A stretch of DNA of 64,000 bases, from assembly GCA_013397435.1 (NCBI GenBank), contig VZRG01000346.1:124001-188000 (forward strand). Reading direction: 5' to 3'. Shown here in pieces: positions 1 through 14,300 of the stretch (position 1 is its first letter; each line of letters starts with the position of its first letter). The position numbers and the translations under genes are program-made. Below the pieces are notes generated by a model. The model searched no databases and had not been told where the DNA came from. It was given only the letters and a program-made list of their open reading frames with translations. The stretch is from Erythrocercus mccallii (Eukaryota; Chordata; Aves; Passeriformes; Dicruridae).

Positions 1-2102
1 CATTGCATCCACAATTATAAACAATATTATGTAGCGCTCAAAGTAGGAAGATTTTCTAAGAAGGCAGGAGAGGTGAAAGGCAGATCAGTTTAATTTAACA
101 AGCTTAACTTATTAGAGTACATCTTTGCATAAGGATTAATTGCTATCAACACATAAGAAAAACAAGTTATTTTTAAAATAGATTTTGGTCACTAAGCTTT
201 TAAAAACTGAATATAAATACTCATGCTGGAAATGCAGGTCATTTTATATTTTCAAGGCATGGTACCGCAACAAAGTGAAGGTCACAGTTACCTTGGGCAT
301 AATGATATCCTTAGATAATCTCAACCTAGCTTGACATAAAATATTTATCAGAAAGGTCTTGATTACAAAAGACCTTCTCAATAACAATGCAAAGTAATCA
401 TAGCTGTTAACATGAAAAGTTGGAATTAAAATCTGTAACATCATAAATATTTATATTTTTTTAGATGCTTTCATAACAAACCCTTTTCATAAACATGTTG
501 ACACAATCAAACATACAAAGCTATAGTCTATACTTTCAGGCTCTCTCTGGTCACTCCATAAAACAAATGGCCAAATAATCCCCATAGTCAAAGACAACCT
601 AAAAGGAATTAACTTCACTAAATGGTGTATGCTTGTCATTGGGAGATCCGAGCATAGGAAGGAGAAGGAGGCCAACCCTGTAAACATTTCCGAGTGTCTT
701 TAAAGTTTATACTTCAGGAGAAGTTTTTAACACAAAGTTTTATGGCTAATTCACCTTGCTTTTAACTGGCCAAGAAAAGGTGGAAAACTAGGTTGGTGGA
801 GAAAATGGGAATGATAAGTCTCAAAGGCTGGAGGATGTAAACTCCCATCACGGACACCTTTAGAGTATGAGTTTTACTGTGGTGCTTCATTACTTGTTGA
901 AATATATAGGTGCCTTGCACTGATGGATAATGCATTTTTCCTTCTCTTCTTCCTCTTTGTGGTCAGGAAAATGCATTGTACAGTTTTTCCTCTAGTGTCA
1001 CAGCTTTTAGTACCAGAGTAAGTTGTTAATACAACAGAAAAGTTAAAAGGCAACCCCACCACCACTTAATTTTGCAACTAACCCCAGTAGCTCTTTTAAG
1101 ACATTGATTAAAAAGTCATCTTCTTAAGATGACTTGTTTACAACCAGAAACTGAGAGCAGAGACAAGATCCAATACCCCACTCAAAGCAACAGCAAGATG
1201 AAAGATGTTGCCTGCACAGAAGATTCAGATGGAGCTCTCCATCCATGTCCAAGCGTTGGGAAGACAAACACTGCCCTGAACTGAAAAAGTTCCTGACTAC
1301 CAGCAAGTTGCACGGGTAATGAAATTACCTCCACTGAGTGCCTGGGCCCTGGCAGAGTGGACCACAGGGAAGATGAACTACACAGAGGGTTCAGCACAAT
1401 CAGAGATTGCTCTTAATGCCCCAGAACGTGCCTCAGCAGAATGCCTGTGTCAGGCACCACTGGCTGGAATCCAACCAGATCCATTACCTTCCCTTTATAC
1501 AACAGCTCACCACATGCCTCTCTGACACCAGAGATACGCCTTTCCTCCTCCTCTTTATTTTTAACTCTAGTATCTTTAACACAACTAAGATGCATACTTT
1601 AGGCTATACCATTAAGTAGGATTTTAAATCCAGTTTAGCACTTGGTAAATTATTGTGCTAACTTCCCAATGCTAATCTAACAGTACAGTTCACACAGACG
1701 CTTACACGAGTTACACTGAATTGCCTGTACTTTGAATACCAAGTTATCTGCATAAGAATCCTCTAAATGTTGCTAAAAACAATTCTTTTTGACTCAAAAA
1801 TAATTATTTTGATTGACTCAAAAAAACCCCCAGTCCTTCTCAAGAAGTTCTTAGCAAACAGAGGATAGTGAAAGGATAATGATACATTTCCTTTCAAAAC
1901 TGATTTGCTTTTTCTTCAGTTGTAGGTATTTGCTGTACTCAGTTGTACCCAAATCTGGCTGAGAAATAGTGTACCTTTGAAATTCTGTGTCTCTCTTTTA
2001 CTCTGGTCCCCAAAGAATCACATTTCTACCCAGACTAACAGTACCACAAGAACCTAAATATTTTTACTGGGGAAAAAAATAGACAACTCTCCAGAAAATG
2101 CC

Positions 2103-2119
2103 TTTTTTTTTTTTTTTTT
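2103..2119. repeat. oligo-T tract
   Basis: A run of 17 T residues inside the probable MICU2 intron. On the minus (sense) strand of MICU2 it reads as oligo-A. It may be the tail of an old retroposed fragment, but no element body is recognisable beside it. Confidence 0.7.
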
Positions 2120-3314
2120 AATAAATCAGCACACAGAGTAAGTTGGTTGATAACATGTTTATCTGAGCTGAAAGACGCAGACTGAATTTTGTGTTTTGCT
2201 GTATCCAGATCACGGATTTGAGACTAAATAGTTCATATCCCAACTTTCAGACTCTCCTTATTCTGAAAAATTACTTCTCCTCTCAATTCCTGTTGTATGC
2301 AGTAGAAATCTTCCTGATAGTGTCAAAATAACGGTATTCCTACTTTGCACACTACAATCACCTGTTTTGTTTTCAATGGGAAAAAACTAATTGAAAAAAA
2401 CTTCTGCCCATTCTGCAGCAAACTTACTACTGAGGTTTTATGTACTGAAACACAGATGCCCAGGACTTACTAGCACAGTTATTATGCTGAGGTGCAACCT
2501 TGTTGCTTTTAACAAGGCAACTAAAACTCCACACCAAACCTGGCATTATGAACAAGCTGTTCATTCCTAGACTAATAAGGAGAAGAATTAGAAAAAACCA
2601 AATTGCAACACTACATTCCCATACCACCACAAAAAACCCCAAAACCCAACAAGAACAAGGGGAGCTTTTATTCCCAGAGCAAAATCTCAACTCATAGATT
2701 CATAGTTCAGGTGTCATAAGCTCATACATGTTTTGCTGCCATACATGAGAACCCTGTTATTAACAATTATCTCAACACACAAGACACCATAAAAACAACT
2801 GACATAAAGACAATCTAAGTTTATACTTCTAAACTACTTCCACGTAACAAAAATTCCCACTCACTTTTTTTTTTCAAACTTAAGATGTTCTCAAGCTGCT
2901 TCTGCATGGGAAGTTATCCTCTCCCCCTTTCTCTTTGAAGGTCACCAGCCCTCAACAAAGCATGAAAGTAAGTTATATGGAGCAAACCCATACTATTAGG
3001 AAAGGAGTCGGATATTAAATGGATAGCCGACTAGGAATTCCACAAGATTACAGCAGTTGTCAATATTTACAGCCCTTCTTTCTACAGGCTTGTTTTTCAC
3101 AATTAAGTAGTGCACCTTGGCACTTCAGTGAAGTTTCTCTCCTTACGATGTAACAAATACCACCAAAGAGTTCATCAAGGCTCTTCCTACACTTCCTAAA
3201 GTCAAAACTCTAAAAAAGAGTATTTATACATCAATCCTTCCATTTAGCTTCATCATGAATAACCAGCAAAGCATTTGATATCAATGAAGTATTAAAGGGC
3301 ATCATTAATAACAG

Positions 3315-3957
3315 CCCTGCGGAGAAGGACTTGAGGTATGGTTGATGAAAAACTCGACATGAGCTGTCAGTGTGCATTTGCATCCCAAGAAGCCAACTGC
3401 ATCCAAAGCAGCATGGCCGGAAGGATGAGGGAGGGGAGTCTGCCCCTCTGCACTGCTCTGGTAAGACCAGCACAGTAATGGTGCTCCCAGCATAAGGAGG
3501 ACATGGAATTGATGGAGTAAGTCCAGAGGAGGCCACGTAGTTGATAGCAGACTGGAGCACCTGCCCTACAAAGACAGGCTGAGAAGGTTGGGGCTGCTGA
3601 GCCTGCAGAAGAGATCCCATAGCAACCTTCCAGCATCTAAAGGGGGCCTACAGGGAAGCTGGAAAGGGATTACTTCTCAGGAACTGCAGTGATAGGACAC
3701 CAAGCAATGGGCACAGACAGAGTGGAAATTTAGGCTGGATGCTAGGAAGAAATTCTTTTCTGTGAGAGTGGTGAGATACAGGAACTGGTTGCCCAGAGAA
3801 GCAGTGGATGCCTCATTCCTGGCAGTGTTCAAGGCCAGACTGGGTAAGGCTTGAGTAACTTGGTCTAGCGGGAGGTGTCCCTGCCCATGGCATGGGGGCT
3901 GGGACTAGATGATCTTTAAAGTCCCTTTGAACCCTTAATGTTCTACAATTCTATGAA
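3315..3957 (+). mobile_element. CR1 LINE fragment (3' portion)
   Basis: Plus-strand sequence with the typical CR1 3' order. First comes the end of the reverse-transcriptase ORF region (the 'ccctgcggagaaggactt' stretch, then the 'tgcccctctgcactgctctgg' type block). The noncoding tail follows, with 'ggctggatgctaggaagaaattc' type wording, 'ggttgcccagagaagcagtggatgcc', 'gggactagatgatctttaaag' and the terminal 'attctatg'. It is 5'-truncated, as most CR1 copies are, and carries many substitutions and small indels, so it is old and not functional. It lies antisense to MICU2. Minus-strand frames of up to 129 codons in this interval are shadows of the element. Confidence 0.92.
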
Positions 3958-6900
3958 AATCATGTAATTGTTCACAATGCTGAGAAAGTATTTCATTTTT
4001 CATTTAAAAGCTTCTAGCCCTTATAATTCAGAAGTTTCAAGCCTGGAGGTTCAAAACCAATAAAAAGAATCCACATGACCTTAAATAAAAACATTACATT
4101 TCCATCTAGTTCAATTTTAAGGCTTGATTTATGATTTCTGCATACTTATGACAACTAAATCACCCTACCATGAAGTTCCACTTAGTCTCTTGTCAAAGCA
4201 CTGTTTTACCAGTGCTATGTGGTATGCAAATTGCTTATGAATATATATAACAGCATTATAATTTCTTTTAATATCAGACATTTCATGGATACCTATTTTA
4301 TAAATAACAGAAAATGAATTATGCTATTTTATACATTTATTACATAAAATAATATTTTTTTAGACAACTGTAACAACACAGGGTGCTTTCCTCAGTGCCT
4401 TATGCATACATCAGTTCCAAAAATACAGTAGAGAAGCCCTGGAGAAGAAAAGATCCACTTTCTCATTCTCTGCTTCCTCTACTATGAAAGTAGGAATATT
4501 GCAGGACCACTATTATAAAGGAATAAAAGAAATTTTTGCTGCAAAAGCAGAACTGCTTCTATGAATTGCCTACAGGAGAAGTTTCACACATTCAGCAAAA
4601 TATCTCAACATAAAAAATTATTCAACTGATGCATAGGCATGCTATGCATAGTGTTGCTAGCATGTTACCTTCAAATTCTTATGAAAACTGTTAATGGTCT
4701 CTGCTCTTTGCAAATTATGGCCTGAAGGACCAATACAGTATCCACAATTAAAAGTGCATCATTTATTGTCTCATGGCTATGTCAACATAACCCAATCAGC
4801 ATCTGTAACTCATCATCTGTCTATTCAAAGTTTACCAACAGAAAAGACACATTCTACACCTTGGTGTGGTGATCAAAAGCTTGTGCAATCTTCCCAGGTA
4901 CAGAAGCTGCTCAAATAAAGGATGTTGGGTCCATCAACTTTGTTTTGCCAAAAGCACTCACAGGGACACTCAATGGGCCAGACATGTCCCACGAGCACGC
5001 TGTGATGGGAAACTTACAATCTCCAGATCTGACGCAAAAGGATAACAGCTCAGTCCTGACCTCCAGAATGGCAAGGAACACCGTATGCATGAAGTTTTAT
5101 ACACTTTGAAGAAATGCAACCAACTTTGAAATCCACTTCCAATGGTCTTGTCAGATCAGCTGGGTATTTCCGATGGCCAGAAGCAGATGTACATAAATGA
5201 ATTCATTGAGGTGATACGCAGTCACACACACACTACTGAACTGTATGGAAGGGTCTCATTCCATCCTATTAATACCACATCCAGAATTTAATCCTCACAC
5301 AGTCTGGCCCAGAGCCACTGTGTCTGCTTTCCATTACTCATCACCTTCTAACGCTGCACCCAAAGCTGAGCCCAGAGCAGTCCATTTGCTTCAGCAATGG
5401 AAGCAGTCCTGCTTGCTGCTGGCAGAGAAGTCCCTTACATAGAGTCTGCTGCTCCTGGAAGCTATGGAGAGAGAATGACTTAACCCACAGGCTACAGGGA
5501 ATGAGGAAGGAATAAAGATGCCCCATTACCCACAAAGGACTCAGCCATGTAATGACTCCCAGGATAATCACTCCTTGTTTGCTGTCAGGACCAGTATTCT
5601 ACGATACTGGAAGTGTTACCTCCTACCACTGCCAGAGAGAATGAGTGTACAAGGAAAGGAAAAATCCATCTGTACTGGAACACCATATAGTCCTTTAGAA
5701 GTTTTATACCAATGAATCTGACTACAATTCTATGATTTCTGACAATGCATATTGATTGCATTGCTGTCATTTCAAGAAGTAGTACTGTTGAGTGTCTCAG
5801 CACTCCAGATTATAAAGTGAGGCACCCATGAAAAACATTCAGTAAACAAATGGTGTATTGTCAGTGCAAGTGCATTATTTTTCATAGGGCTGTAATATAA
5901 AGAATCCAGTATTTATTGCTGCACAAAGTCTGCTCAATTAACAGATCCAACACTTTCTGTGCACATAAATATTTAGATTTTTCTTCATTTTTTTCATTTT
6001 TGAGGCTGAAGAAAAACAAGAACACAGATCTTAAAAATAAAGAATAACAATGCAACACCATTTGGCAATATGACATTGCCAGTTTTCCAAATTTAACAGG
6101 ATTTGGGAAAAAAGTATGTCAGCAATTTCCCAATATATTTTTCTGGAAGCTTGAGTAGAAACATTACATACAATTGGTATATGCAGCAAAAAAAAAATGT
6201 TCTAGGAAAAGTAATTTTATACCCATTACACAGTTTATCATTCATTATGGTTCTTCAGCCAAAATAAAATCTAAAGTTTCAATGGATTTTTTTTTAATGC
6301 AGAAACAGACTTGCTTTAGTTTTTGCTATTTTTGTTTTCTGTGTTGAGTCCTTTCCATAGGTCACAGCCTAAATGCTGCTACTTATGACTTTTTAGATCT
6401 TTAGTATTCTCTTTCAAGGAATTTCCTGGAAAGAGCTCAAAAAAAAAAGCACAATTTTTTTTTTACAGAAGTGCTTAACTACAGTTCTATGTGAAAAAAT
6501 TAACAATTGGGTTTTTTCCCAGAAGGAGAAATACTGCAACAGTAACACAATAACAACCAAGCTATAAAAACAAACTCCAGCTCTGATGTAATACAGAAGT
6601 TGATTTAATTGGATGACAAATTACAATACGCATTTTAACTGTATATGACAAAATAAAGCATGTTTCACTAATATAAATGAATCCCAACATATTTTATGAT
6701 TTTGTTGAGAAGTTTCCATATGGGAATGTCTGGCTACATCTAGTTCAAATAAAAAGAGTTCACACAGCTAAAAAAATTCTCACTTAAGTAAAGAAAAAAT
6801 AGCAGCATGCACTGCAGATAGTCTGGTGGAAGGTTAGAAGAAAATAATGGCAGACAAAAGTCAAAGTGCAGAAAAAGCAGCTGTGGTGAAAAAAATCCCA

Positions 6901-7004
6901 TTTTGCTTTGCTTGCATGCGCAGCTTTCACTTTACCTGTTACACTGTCTGTATTCTAACCTACACGTTTTCTCCCCTTTACTCTTCTGACTCTCTCCCCC
7001 AAGG

Positions 7005-7175
7005 AGAGAGGGACTGATCTCATGAAAAACATCTAAGACCGCAGCACCAAGCCTCAATGAGTTCCAGAAGTGTTTGGGCAGTACTGTCAGACACATGGTG
7101 TGGCTCTTGGGGATGGTCCTGTGCAGGGCCAGGAGCTGGATTTGATGATCTTTCAACTGAGCTTATTCTGTGATA
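7005..7175 (+). mobile_element. CR1 LINE 3'-tail fragment
   Basis: A short, diverged CR1 tail in plus orientation. The block reading 'gcacatggtgtggctcttgg', then 'ggatggtcctgtgcagggcc' and 'ggagctggatttgatgatct', and the ending 'cttattctgtgata', match the 3' end layout of a CR1 subfamily, with the usual genomic spacing before the ATTCTRTG-like terminus. The minus-strand frame at 6932-7156 is a shadow of this element. Confidence 0.75.
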
Positions 7176-8268
7176 CCGTAATGTGAACAACTAAGTCAAG
7201 CATCAATTCTCCTCATTTGTTCTATATTGAACAGTAAGATTTAATATTAATGCTTTACATTAGAAAAAATCATCTAAATTGATCTGGGAAATACTGGTTT
7301 TAAATTGATGCATATTGTGTATTGTGCTTTTCATCTTTTGGAGATTACAATGTTTATTCCTGCTGTTTTGCATCTTCAGCAGAAGCCTATAATTGTTTAC
7401 TTATTCCCAAACACAGCAGTGGTACTACTGTAATCCCTGATGCCTAATACCATCAAGTGCATTTTGCAGTAAAAAAGGTGCCAGATGTTTTATCCATCAG
7501 CTTTATTGCACTTCCAAGTAAGAACTATAACCTGAGGGAAAGTCATTAGAGTGTAATGAGCAAGGAAAAACATTTCATTGTGACAATCCCAGGCTACTGA
7601 GACCACTGTCTCTATGCATTTAAACAACATAAGGCTATAAAGTAAAGAGCACTTAGTCTCCACGCAAAGTATAATTTTGATTTTGCATTGCCATTACAAA
7701 CGCCAAATTATAGACAAGTCCACAGTTGCTTCAAAAACAAGCCTAGAGAGGACTGGTACAGAAGCTGTACTATATCTCCAAACCAATGATTCTGTCAGCT
7801 ACACTATTAAGGTTTGTTATCTTCTAATTTTTCAAGTTTTATAAAACGAGAAGCAGACTGTCAGATAATGTGGTCAACATGTAACCACTAAGACTTTTCT
7901 CTACTGAAAAATAAAGTTCATTTTGGCAAATTTGTGAGATCATAAAATATAATTACAAAGTCCCTTTCACCACAGTGAGCAATACAACATGACAGAACTT
8001 TGTGCTTTTCTCCTTGGCAAGATCTCACATCAGCAAGCCCATGCAGTCAAGTTCAAAGCCCAGCAGTACACAGGACTTAGCAGTACACAGACCTCTGCCT
8101 CTTACAGGGACACCAGAAGAAGCTCTTGGTAGAACTTCAGGCAGATTTCATCCTTTAAATTCTGAGCATATCTGGCCACTTAGACTAGAAACTTTCAAAC
8201 CAAATCTCATAATTTCTCTATTAGCACATTCTTATATTAATTTTTTATTATTGTAGTCACACAGTCTG

Positions 8269-8370
8269 TATTTTAAGTATATTTGATACATATGCATACA
8301 TAGCCTTACTAATATATATAAATTTACATTACAAATATATATACATAGTTCTATATGCAGCTTAGTATAT
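8269..8370. repeat. TA-rich low-complexity stretch
   Basis: Almost entirely A and T, with repeated ATATAT and ATACATA words. It looks like a degenerate simple repeat inside the probable MICU2 intron. Confidence 0.5.
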
Positions 8371-11300
8371 GTTGTTTTAATATTACAGCATTATTTGTTA
8401 ATAGATTATTGTAATATGGCAGTATCACCAATAAAAGGCATTATCAAAGAAAATGCCTACTTTAAAAAAAAGACAGATTAAGGAAAAAGGATTTGGAAAC
8501 ACTGATTTTCTTCATTTCATGTAACTTTTCTATTTGTGCTAGAGTTTGTGCAGTTTTTGGAGGCAGATGAAGGAGTTTCTCTGATAATTTGGCAAAGGGG
8601 CAGGGAAAGTATCAGTGCCAATAATATTTATTAGCTACATCTGCTCTAAGTGCTTTTTATAGACTACATGAGTGTGAGACAGTCATTCTTGAAACTCCTC
8701 TTACCCTGAAGGGGACACAAACATTGAGGAACTACTTGAAGTGACGTCTGGTGTTTAAAGCTGACAAGACTCCCTTCCCTCGTCTTTCAGCTGTATGTGT
8801 AATAAAAAGCTCAGTGAGTAGCAGCAAGGAGCTATAGCCTACTACACATGTTCTGAATGAACATTTCACATAGTTCCATCTGTCATTTATCTTGGATGAT
8901 TATTTAAACTAGATTCTGACTAATTTGTTCTTTCTGGCTAGATTATGTTTCCAAAATGCCACTTGCCAGGAATAACCATATTCAGTCACCCACAATATTA
9001 CACAAAAGTCTACAAGTAAGTGTAATACAGAGCTCTCATGCTAACCCAGCAAATGCATTTGGAAAACAGTACAAAACAGCAGCAATGGCAGAACAGTTGC
9101 TACTGCTTGTACAGAACAGAGCACTTCTTACAAAAAAAAAAAGGGTAATTATCAATAAGCTCAAAGTTTCTTGGAAAAAGAAAAGGCAAACAGAGCTTCC
9201 ATCTAAGAAACCAAATAAAAAAGAAACCTTGTAGTATCTATGTTGAAACCATCTAAAGTATTTACTGCAGAAAAAGTCTTGTATCACCAGTAAATAAATC
9301 TAGTTTCCTCTTGAGGTTTTTTGCTAAAAATCAGAATATTATTTTGTGCAATTCTTTCTAATAAATCTATTTTTTGTTTTCGGGCAAACTATTTTCTCAT
9401 CTGTTTATGTTTATCCATTAACATAAACAGTCAAAGACTGTCAAGCATCAACCTTTTACCACGTTAGCTAAAAGCACAAAACCATGCAGTTTAACTCACC
9501 CCATCTGTCCACATGTATCAAAGTGCCTAGAAGGAATGTTAGTTAGATTTTATTTAATCACTGAAGTCATATAACAAGACTGAATTCAAGGAAAAGTGAC
9601 AGATCAGATGAAAGATAGTTAAATTTTAACCTTGACCTCTAAGAATACATTTGACATCATGTTGTTTTAGTATCAATGAAGACACCTGCACAAAGAATCT
9701 CTGTGCACGAAGAGAAGGGAATAAATGTAAATATTTTCAAAGCTAGGAACTTAAGGATAAAAATATTTCACGTTCAAAAAGCTGGAAAGGACACTATATA
9801 TTTAAAGTTGTAGAACAAGTAATATTTAAGTAATATTTAAGGGTATAATTAATTATAACATCATGGTCCTAGAGATTCCACACTCGCTATACCACATTCT
9901 ATTTTAGGCACATAACATGACAATGTATGTATGTCACTAATGCTCGGAATGATGTTTGTGATATATTTAATATCACAGTTATTGATTTAGACTGATGGAT
10001 ACCTGATACATACAGTATTTCCATAACAAAGTGCAATACAGAATTAAACAAGAGGTAGTTAAGGATACCCTCACTGGCTGCACAAAGGAACAGTTTTAGA
10101 AATCCTGAAGCGTATTTAAGGAAAAAAAAAAAGATTGGGATAGGCTGAGCTAGCAATCTAGTTGCAGGGAAGAAGCATATTTATCAATGCTTAAAAAATG
10201 GAGAAATGCTGTTTGAGCACACACTATTTTCAGAATATTTTGAGACTAGTACCCAAAAGTCATTCATTGAAAACGAATTTGGAGGCAACAATGTTACAAG
10301 TCATTTAAACTCAGAACCAAACCAATTGTAGTACTTCAGTCTACTTCTAGATGCACAGTAGAGGAAAAAAATTAACAGGAATATATTCACAAGAAATACC
10401 TGAGTCAGAAGGCACATGCATAAATGATGTTAAACTGTCTCTTTCACAGCCATAGACTACAGGTATCTGAACCATTTAATAAAAAAATGACTACCCATTT
10501 TCTATTCAGTAACAGGCAGTATTGGATGCATTTACCTACTGAGTTGACTGCCTTGTCATGCTATGTGACAACTTTTTCCTCGGTAATATTTATTGAGCTA
10601 GTAAATATAGCAGTAAAGATACAGTGAAAAATAAACCATGAAGCTTGCAGAGGGAGGGATGTGCCAACAAGAGCACTGCCTGCAGCTTGCCACAGCTGAA
10701 TAAGGAGTCTCTCCAGTACTGGGCACTGCTGGAAAGGAACACCAGGGGTTCAAAGCACCTTGCGTCCAACTGGAGAACAATAATCAGCAGCAAGATAAGA
10801 TGCAAAATACAGAAGGACAACATTTTGAGGAAGCTGTCCCTTCCTTTAAGGAAGTTGTAAAGCAGGAGATTTAAAAACCCAAAGAAATAAACAATCCTTG
10901 CTTAAAGATGCTCCAACCCACAAAAGCAATGGTAATTTTCATTATTTTTACATGGTGTTAAGCTGCTACATAGATTTTAAGAATTAATATTATAACCATG
11001 TGGTCAGGTTCACACAAACTGAATTCCTGTGAGGCTTCTCTGAGGCTTGCAAGCCATCACTGAGCAGCTTGTTTGATGTGGATTACAAACATTTGCATTT
11101 AGTTTCAAAAGTATGTTAAAATGATGATGCAGACTTATTTCATGCATGCTTAATTTTACTTAGTGAGCATCCCAGTAATCATCTATGTGCATCTGCATTC
11201 TCAATTGATCTCTAACAGAATAAAGACTTGAAGATAAACACTTCAAAATATTACTAAGGAGAAAAGAACCTATCTGGGATTTTTGCTCCAACAAAAGCAG

Positions 11301-14300
11301 GCTACCTTTTTCTTTTGATGACAGAGTAAACACAAGAATCTTTTTGTATGTTTCTTAGATTGCACATATCCTTTCTGGTTTTATTTAAGAACCACACTTA
11401 GAACCAGGCGATTCTATACATCATTACAAATCCTTATGCAATTTTATCCCAGGTTCTATATTTACCAAGACACCTCATCTTAACAGCAATGTTCGTTCCT
11501 CAGCATGACCCAGGCAAAGATACTCTCACAAAAATTCCCATTCTAACACAATTCATCAGTGTCTCACAATTCAAAGCACTAATGTGTAACTTTGTAGGAA
11601 TCATTATTAATGAATTAAAAAATACACTTTTTTTCTATTTGGTGACTGAATTCAAAAGCCACATGTATATTTTTATCTGGCCAAAAATCCTTCACATGCA
11701 CATACTACGCACAGCTTCCTAAATAACATTATCTATTAAAAAAAAAAGATAAATATAGTGAGTGAGAAAGTGTGGCCTACAAGCAGTGTAAGCATAACTT
11801 AAGACACAAAGTGATCCTGGTTAGAATGTGTAAAAACCCAATTAAAATCCCAGAGCTATGCACTTCTTCCTTCCACTGCTCTGTAGAAATTAATTCAGAT
11901 GATTTAAACAAAATGCTGTTTTGACCTGCATGCAACTGATTACAATTGTTTTCGAAGCACATGTAGCTTACACTTTTTTGTCAGAAATTACCAATCAAGC
12001 AAATATACACTAGATAGGTAACACGCTTATAGCAGACATTATTTTGAAAATTTTCTATTGATCTGGAATGGAAATTTTACCTGAGAAAAAAACATGCACA
12101 TATTATTGGATCATGCCTAAACTAACAATATTTCAGCACTCAATCTCTTTGGAGACACAGCGCAGGTCTCAAACTGTCACCAAAAACCACATGTAGGATT
12201 ACAAAACTTTTAAAATCTTTTTTTATCAGCTTCCATGTCTGGGAGTCCAGAGGCTTTTACTAAAGCCCTGACAAACTTAAGTTATACTTAATATATGCAC
12301 TCTCCCTAGGTTATCCTATGAGCTGTGGTACTGAGTTCTGCATAGCTCTGGGATTTGTTTATATTCTATTTTGCCTTTTCACAGAACCAAAGAAGTGTGC
12401 CCTTAAAAAACTAGTGTTCGGAGAATCTTTTACTGTGTTCTGGTTTCTTTAAACAGTGTAAGGCAATAGTTCCAAAATAAATTTTAGTGGTGGGTACACA
12501 TAAGTACCTGGAAAACAAATCTAAGCTCTACTTCTAATCACTCAAAAGTTTTTTACTCCCAGTTTCTCAGAATAACAGTTTTTGTATTGTGACACAAAGT
12601 CACCACTCCCATACAGCATGACATACAAAGCCACCATCCCTATCATTACATCTGTTAAGAATCACTGGCACTCAAAATATGATGAAACATTCAATGCAGT
12701 TTTAATTGCAATAAAAAAAATTAATGCAGAATTGTTTCAATAAATGTATTTTAAATAAAATCAGAATTTCAGACACTTAAAAATATTTTACAAATTATCA
12801 CAAATTGTTTGTTTATTGTTATAAGCACTAACTTAATAGTTTCAGTATGATCAAATACAACATAAATATTTGAGATCTCCAGGACACATATTGCATCACC
12901 TCTGATCTGGAATAATTGAAGAAGACTGCTGATGCAAGACAGCAGTAGTAGAAAAGGTAAGATAAACAATTAGACTACAATCATGTAACAGAAAGCAGTT
13001 AACAAGAATAGAACCCAAAAAACGCTGTTAGTAAGCTAAGATTTCCTCTTTACCTCAGGTAAGCAGTATCAAATATTTAAGTACCAGCTAATGCTCCCAC
13101 GACCCTAAAAAGAGAATGCTGAAACATGGTAATGTTTATCAGCAGACAAGACTTCGCACATATAAAGCTTCATATATGTGCTAATAACAACTTCAGTCAG
13201 TCTCATTTAGAAAACAGTGACAGACTCCACACAAATTGTGACATGCTGCAGGGATTGCAACTTTTCAAGGGCAAATCAAATTATATTCTTTCTGAAGCTA
13301 GTCACCTAAACATGGCCATAAAAAACTCAGCAGGGTCAGGATATACGGCCTCTGGCAGCCTGCTGCTTCTCAGAATTTCCTTATCATTTGCAGTTTGTGC
13401 ACGTCCAAGATCGAACCTGCAGCCTGTTGGAAAGTTCCTAATTTAGTTGGAGTGGGCCATGTTAGTATTGTAAACTGCATCCTCTGAGAAAATAAAGGCA
13501 CAAGAGACAATACTCCGAGTCTGATCAAGGTTACAAACCATATACCACTGAGCCATTTGAATTCCACTACTAAAAAAGAAAAGTAGCCTGTATAATATCA
13601 ATGCAGTGTGCAGCGCAGTATGAACATTTTTGACCTGGCTGTGTTGGTTAGGATAATAGAAGAAACACTTTTAATTAATTCAATACAAATCCCAATTCTG
13701 AGTTACACTGGTAATGCCCTTACCCCCTCCCTTTTTTTCTCCTCTTGATACAAGGTAACTGGCTTATTTTATTAAAAAACTAAAATTGGTCTAGTTTTTT
13801 CCAACAAAGGCTATTATTTGGTTTGGGTATTATCAGTGCAGCTTCACTGGTAAATAACAAGTGTAGATAGAACCAAAACCTGGTATCTATAAAGAAAACG
13901 TTACAAGAATATTGTGTTCATTTTGCTATAATTGTAGAGTTTAACAATTAACACTAAGGACTTAGTCCAACATATATTAGATACATGTTTCTAAACAGTA
14001 GGTCAGCAAATGAAGATAGAGATGAAAACCACTTCATAAATCATGAAAGAGTACATCTGAGGTATCATTACATTAATTAATACATTGCATTATTACATTA
14101 AATATAGAATGTTTTATTACTGAGGTGTTAATCACTTAATGTATGTTGTAAGAACAGGTAAGGGACAGTGAAAATGGTGACAAAAAACCTGAGCCAAAAT
14201 TTTAAAAAACCCCCCTGAACTGAAAACTCATTGTCAGAATAAACAAGTATATTAAAATACAGTAATCAAACATATGCCACTACAAAATAAAACAGAAACT

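Noticed and set aside
3231..3636. Minus-strand frames of 89-129 codons
   Set aside because: They lie on the strand opposite a CR1 element and are translation shadows of it.
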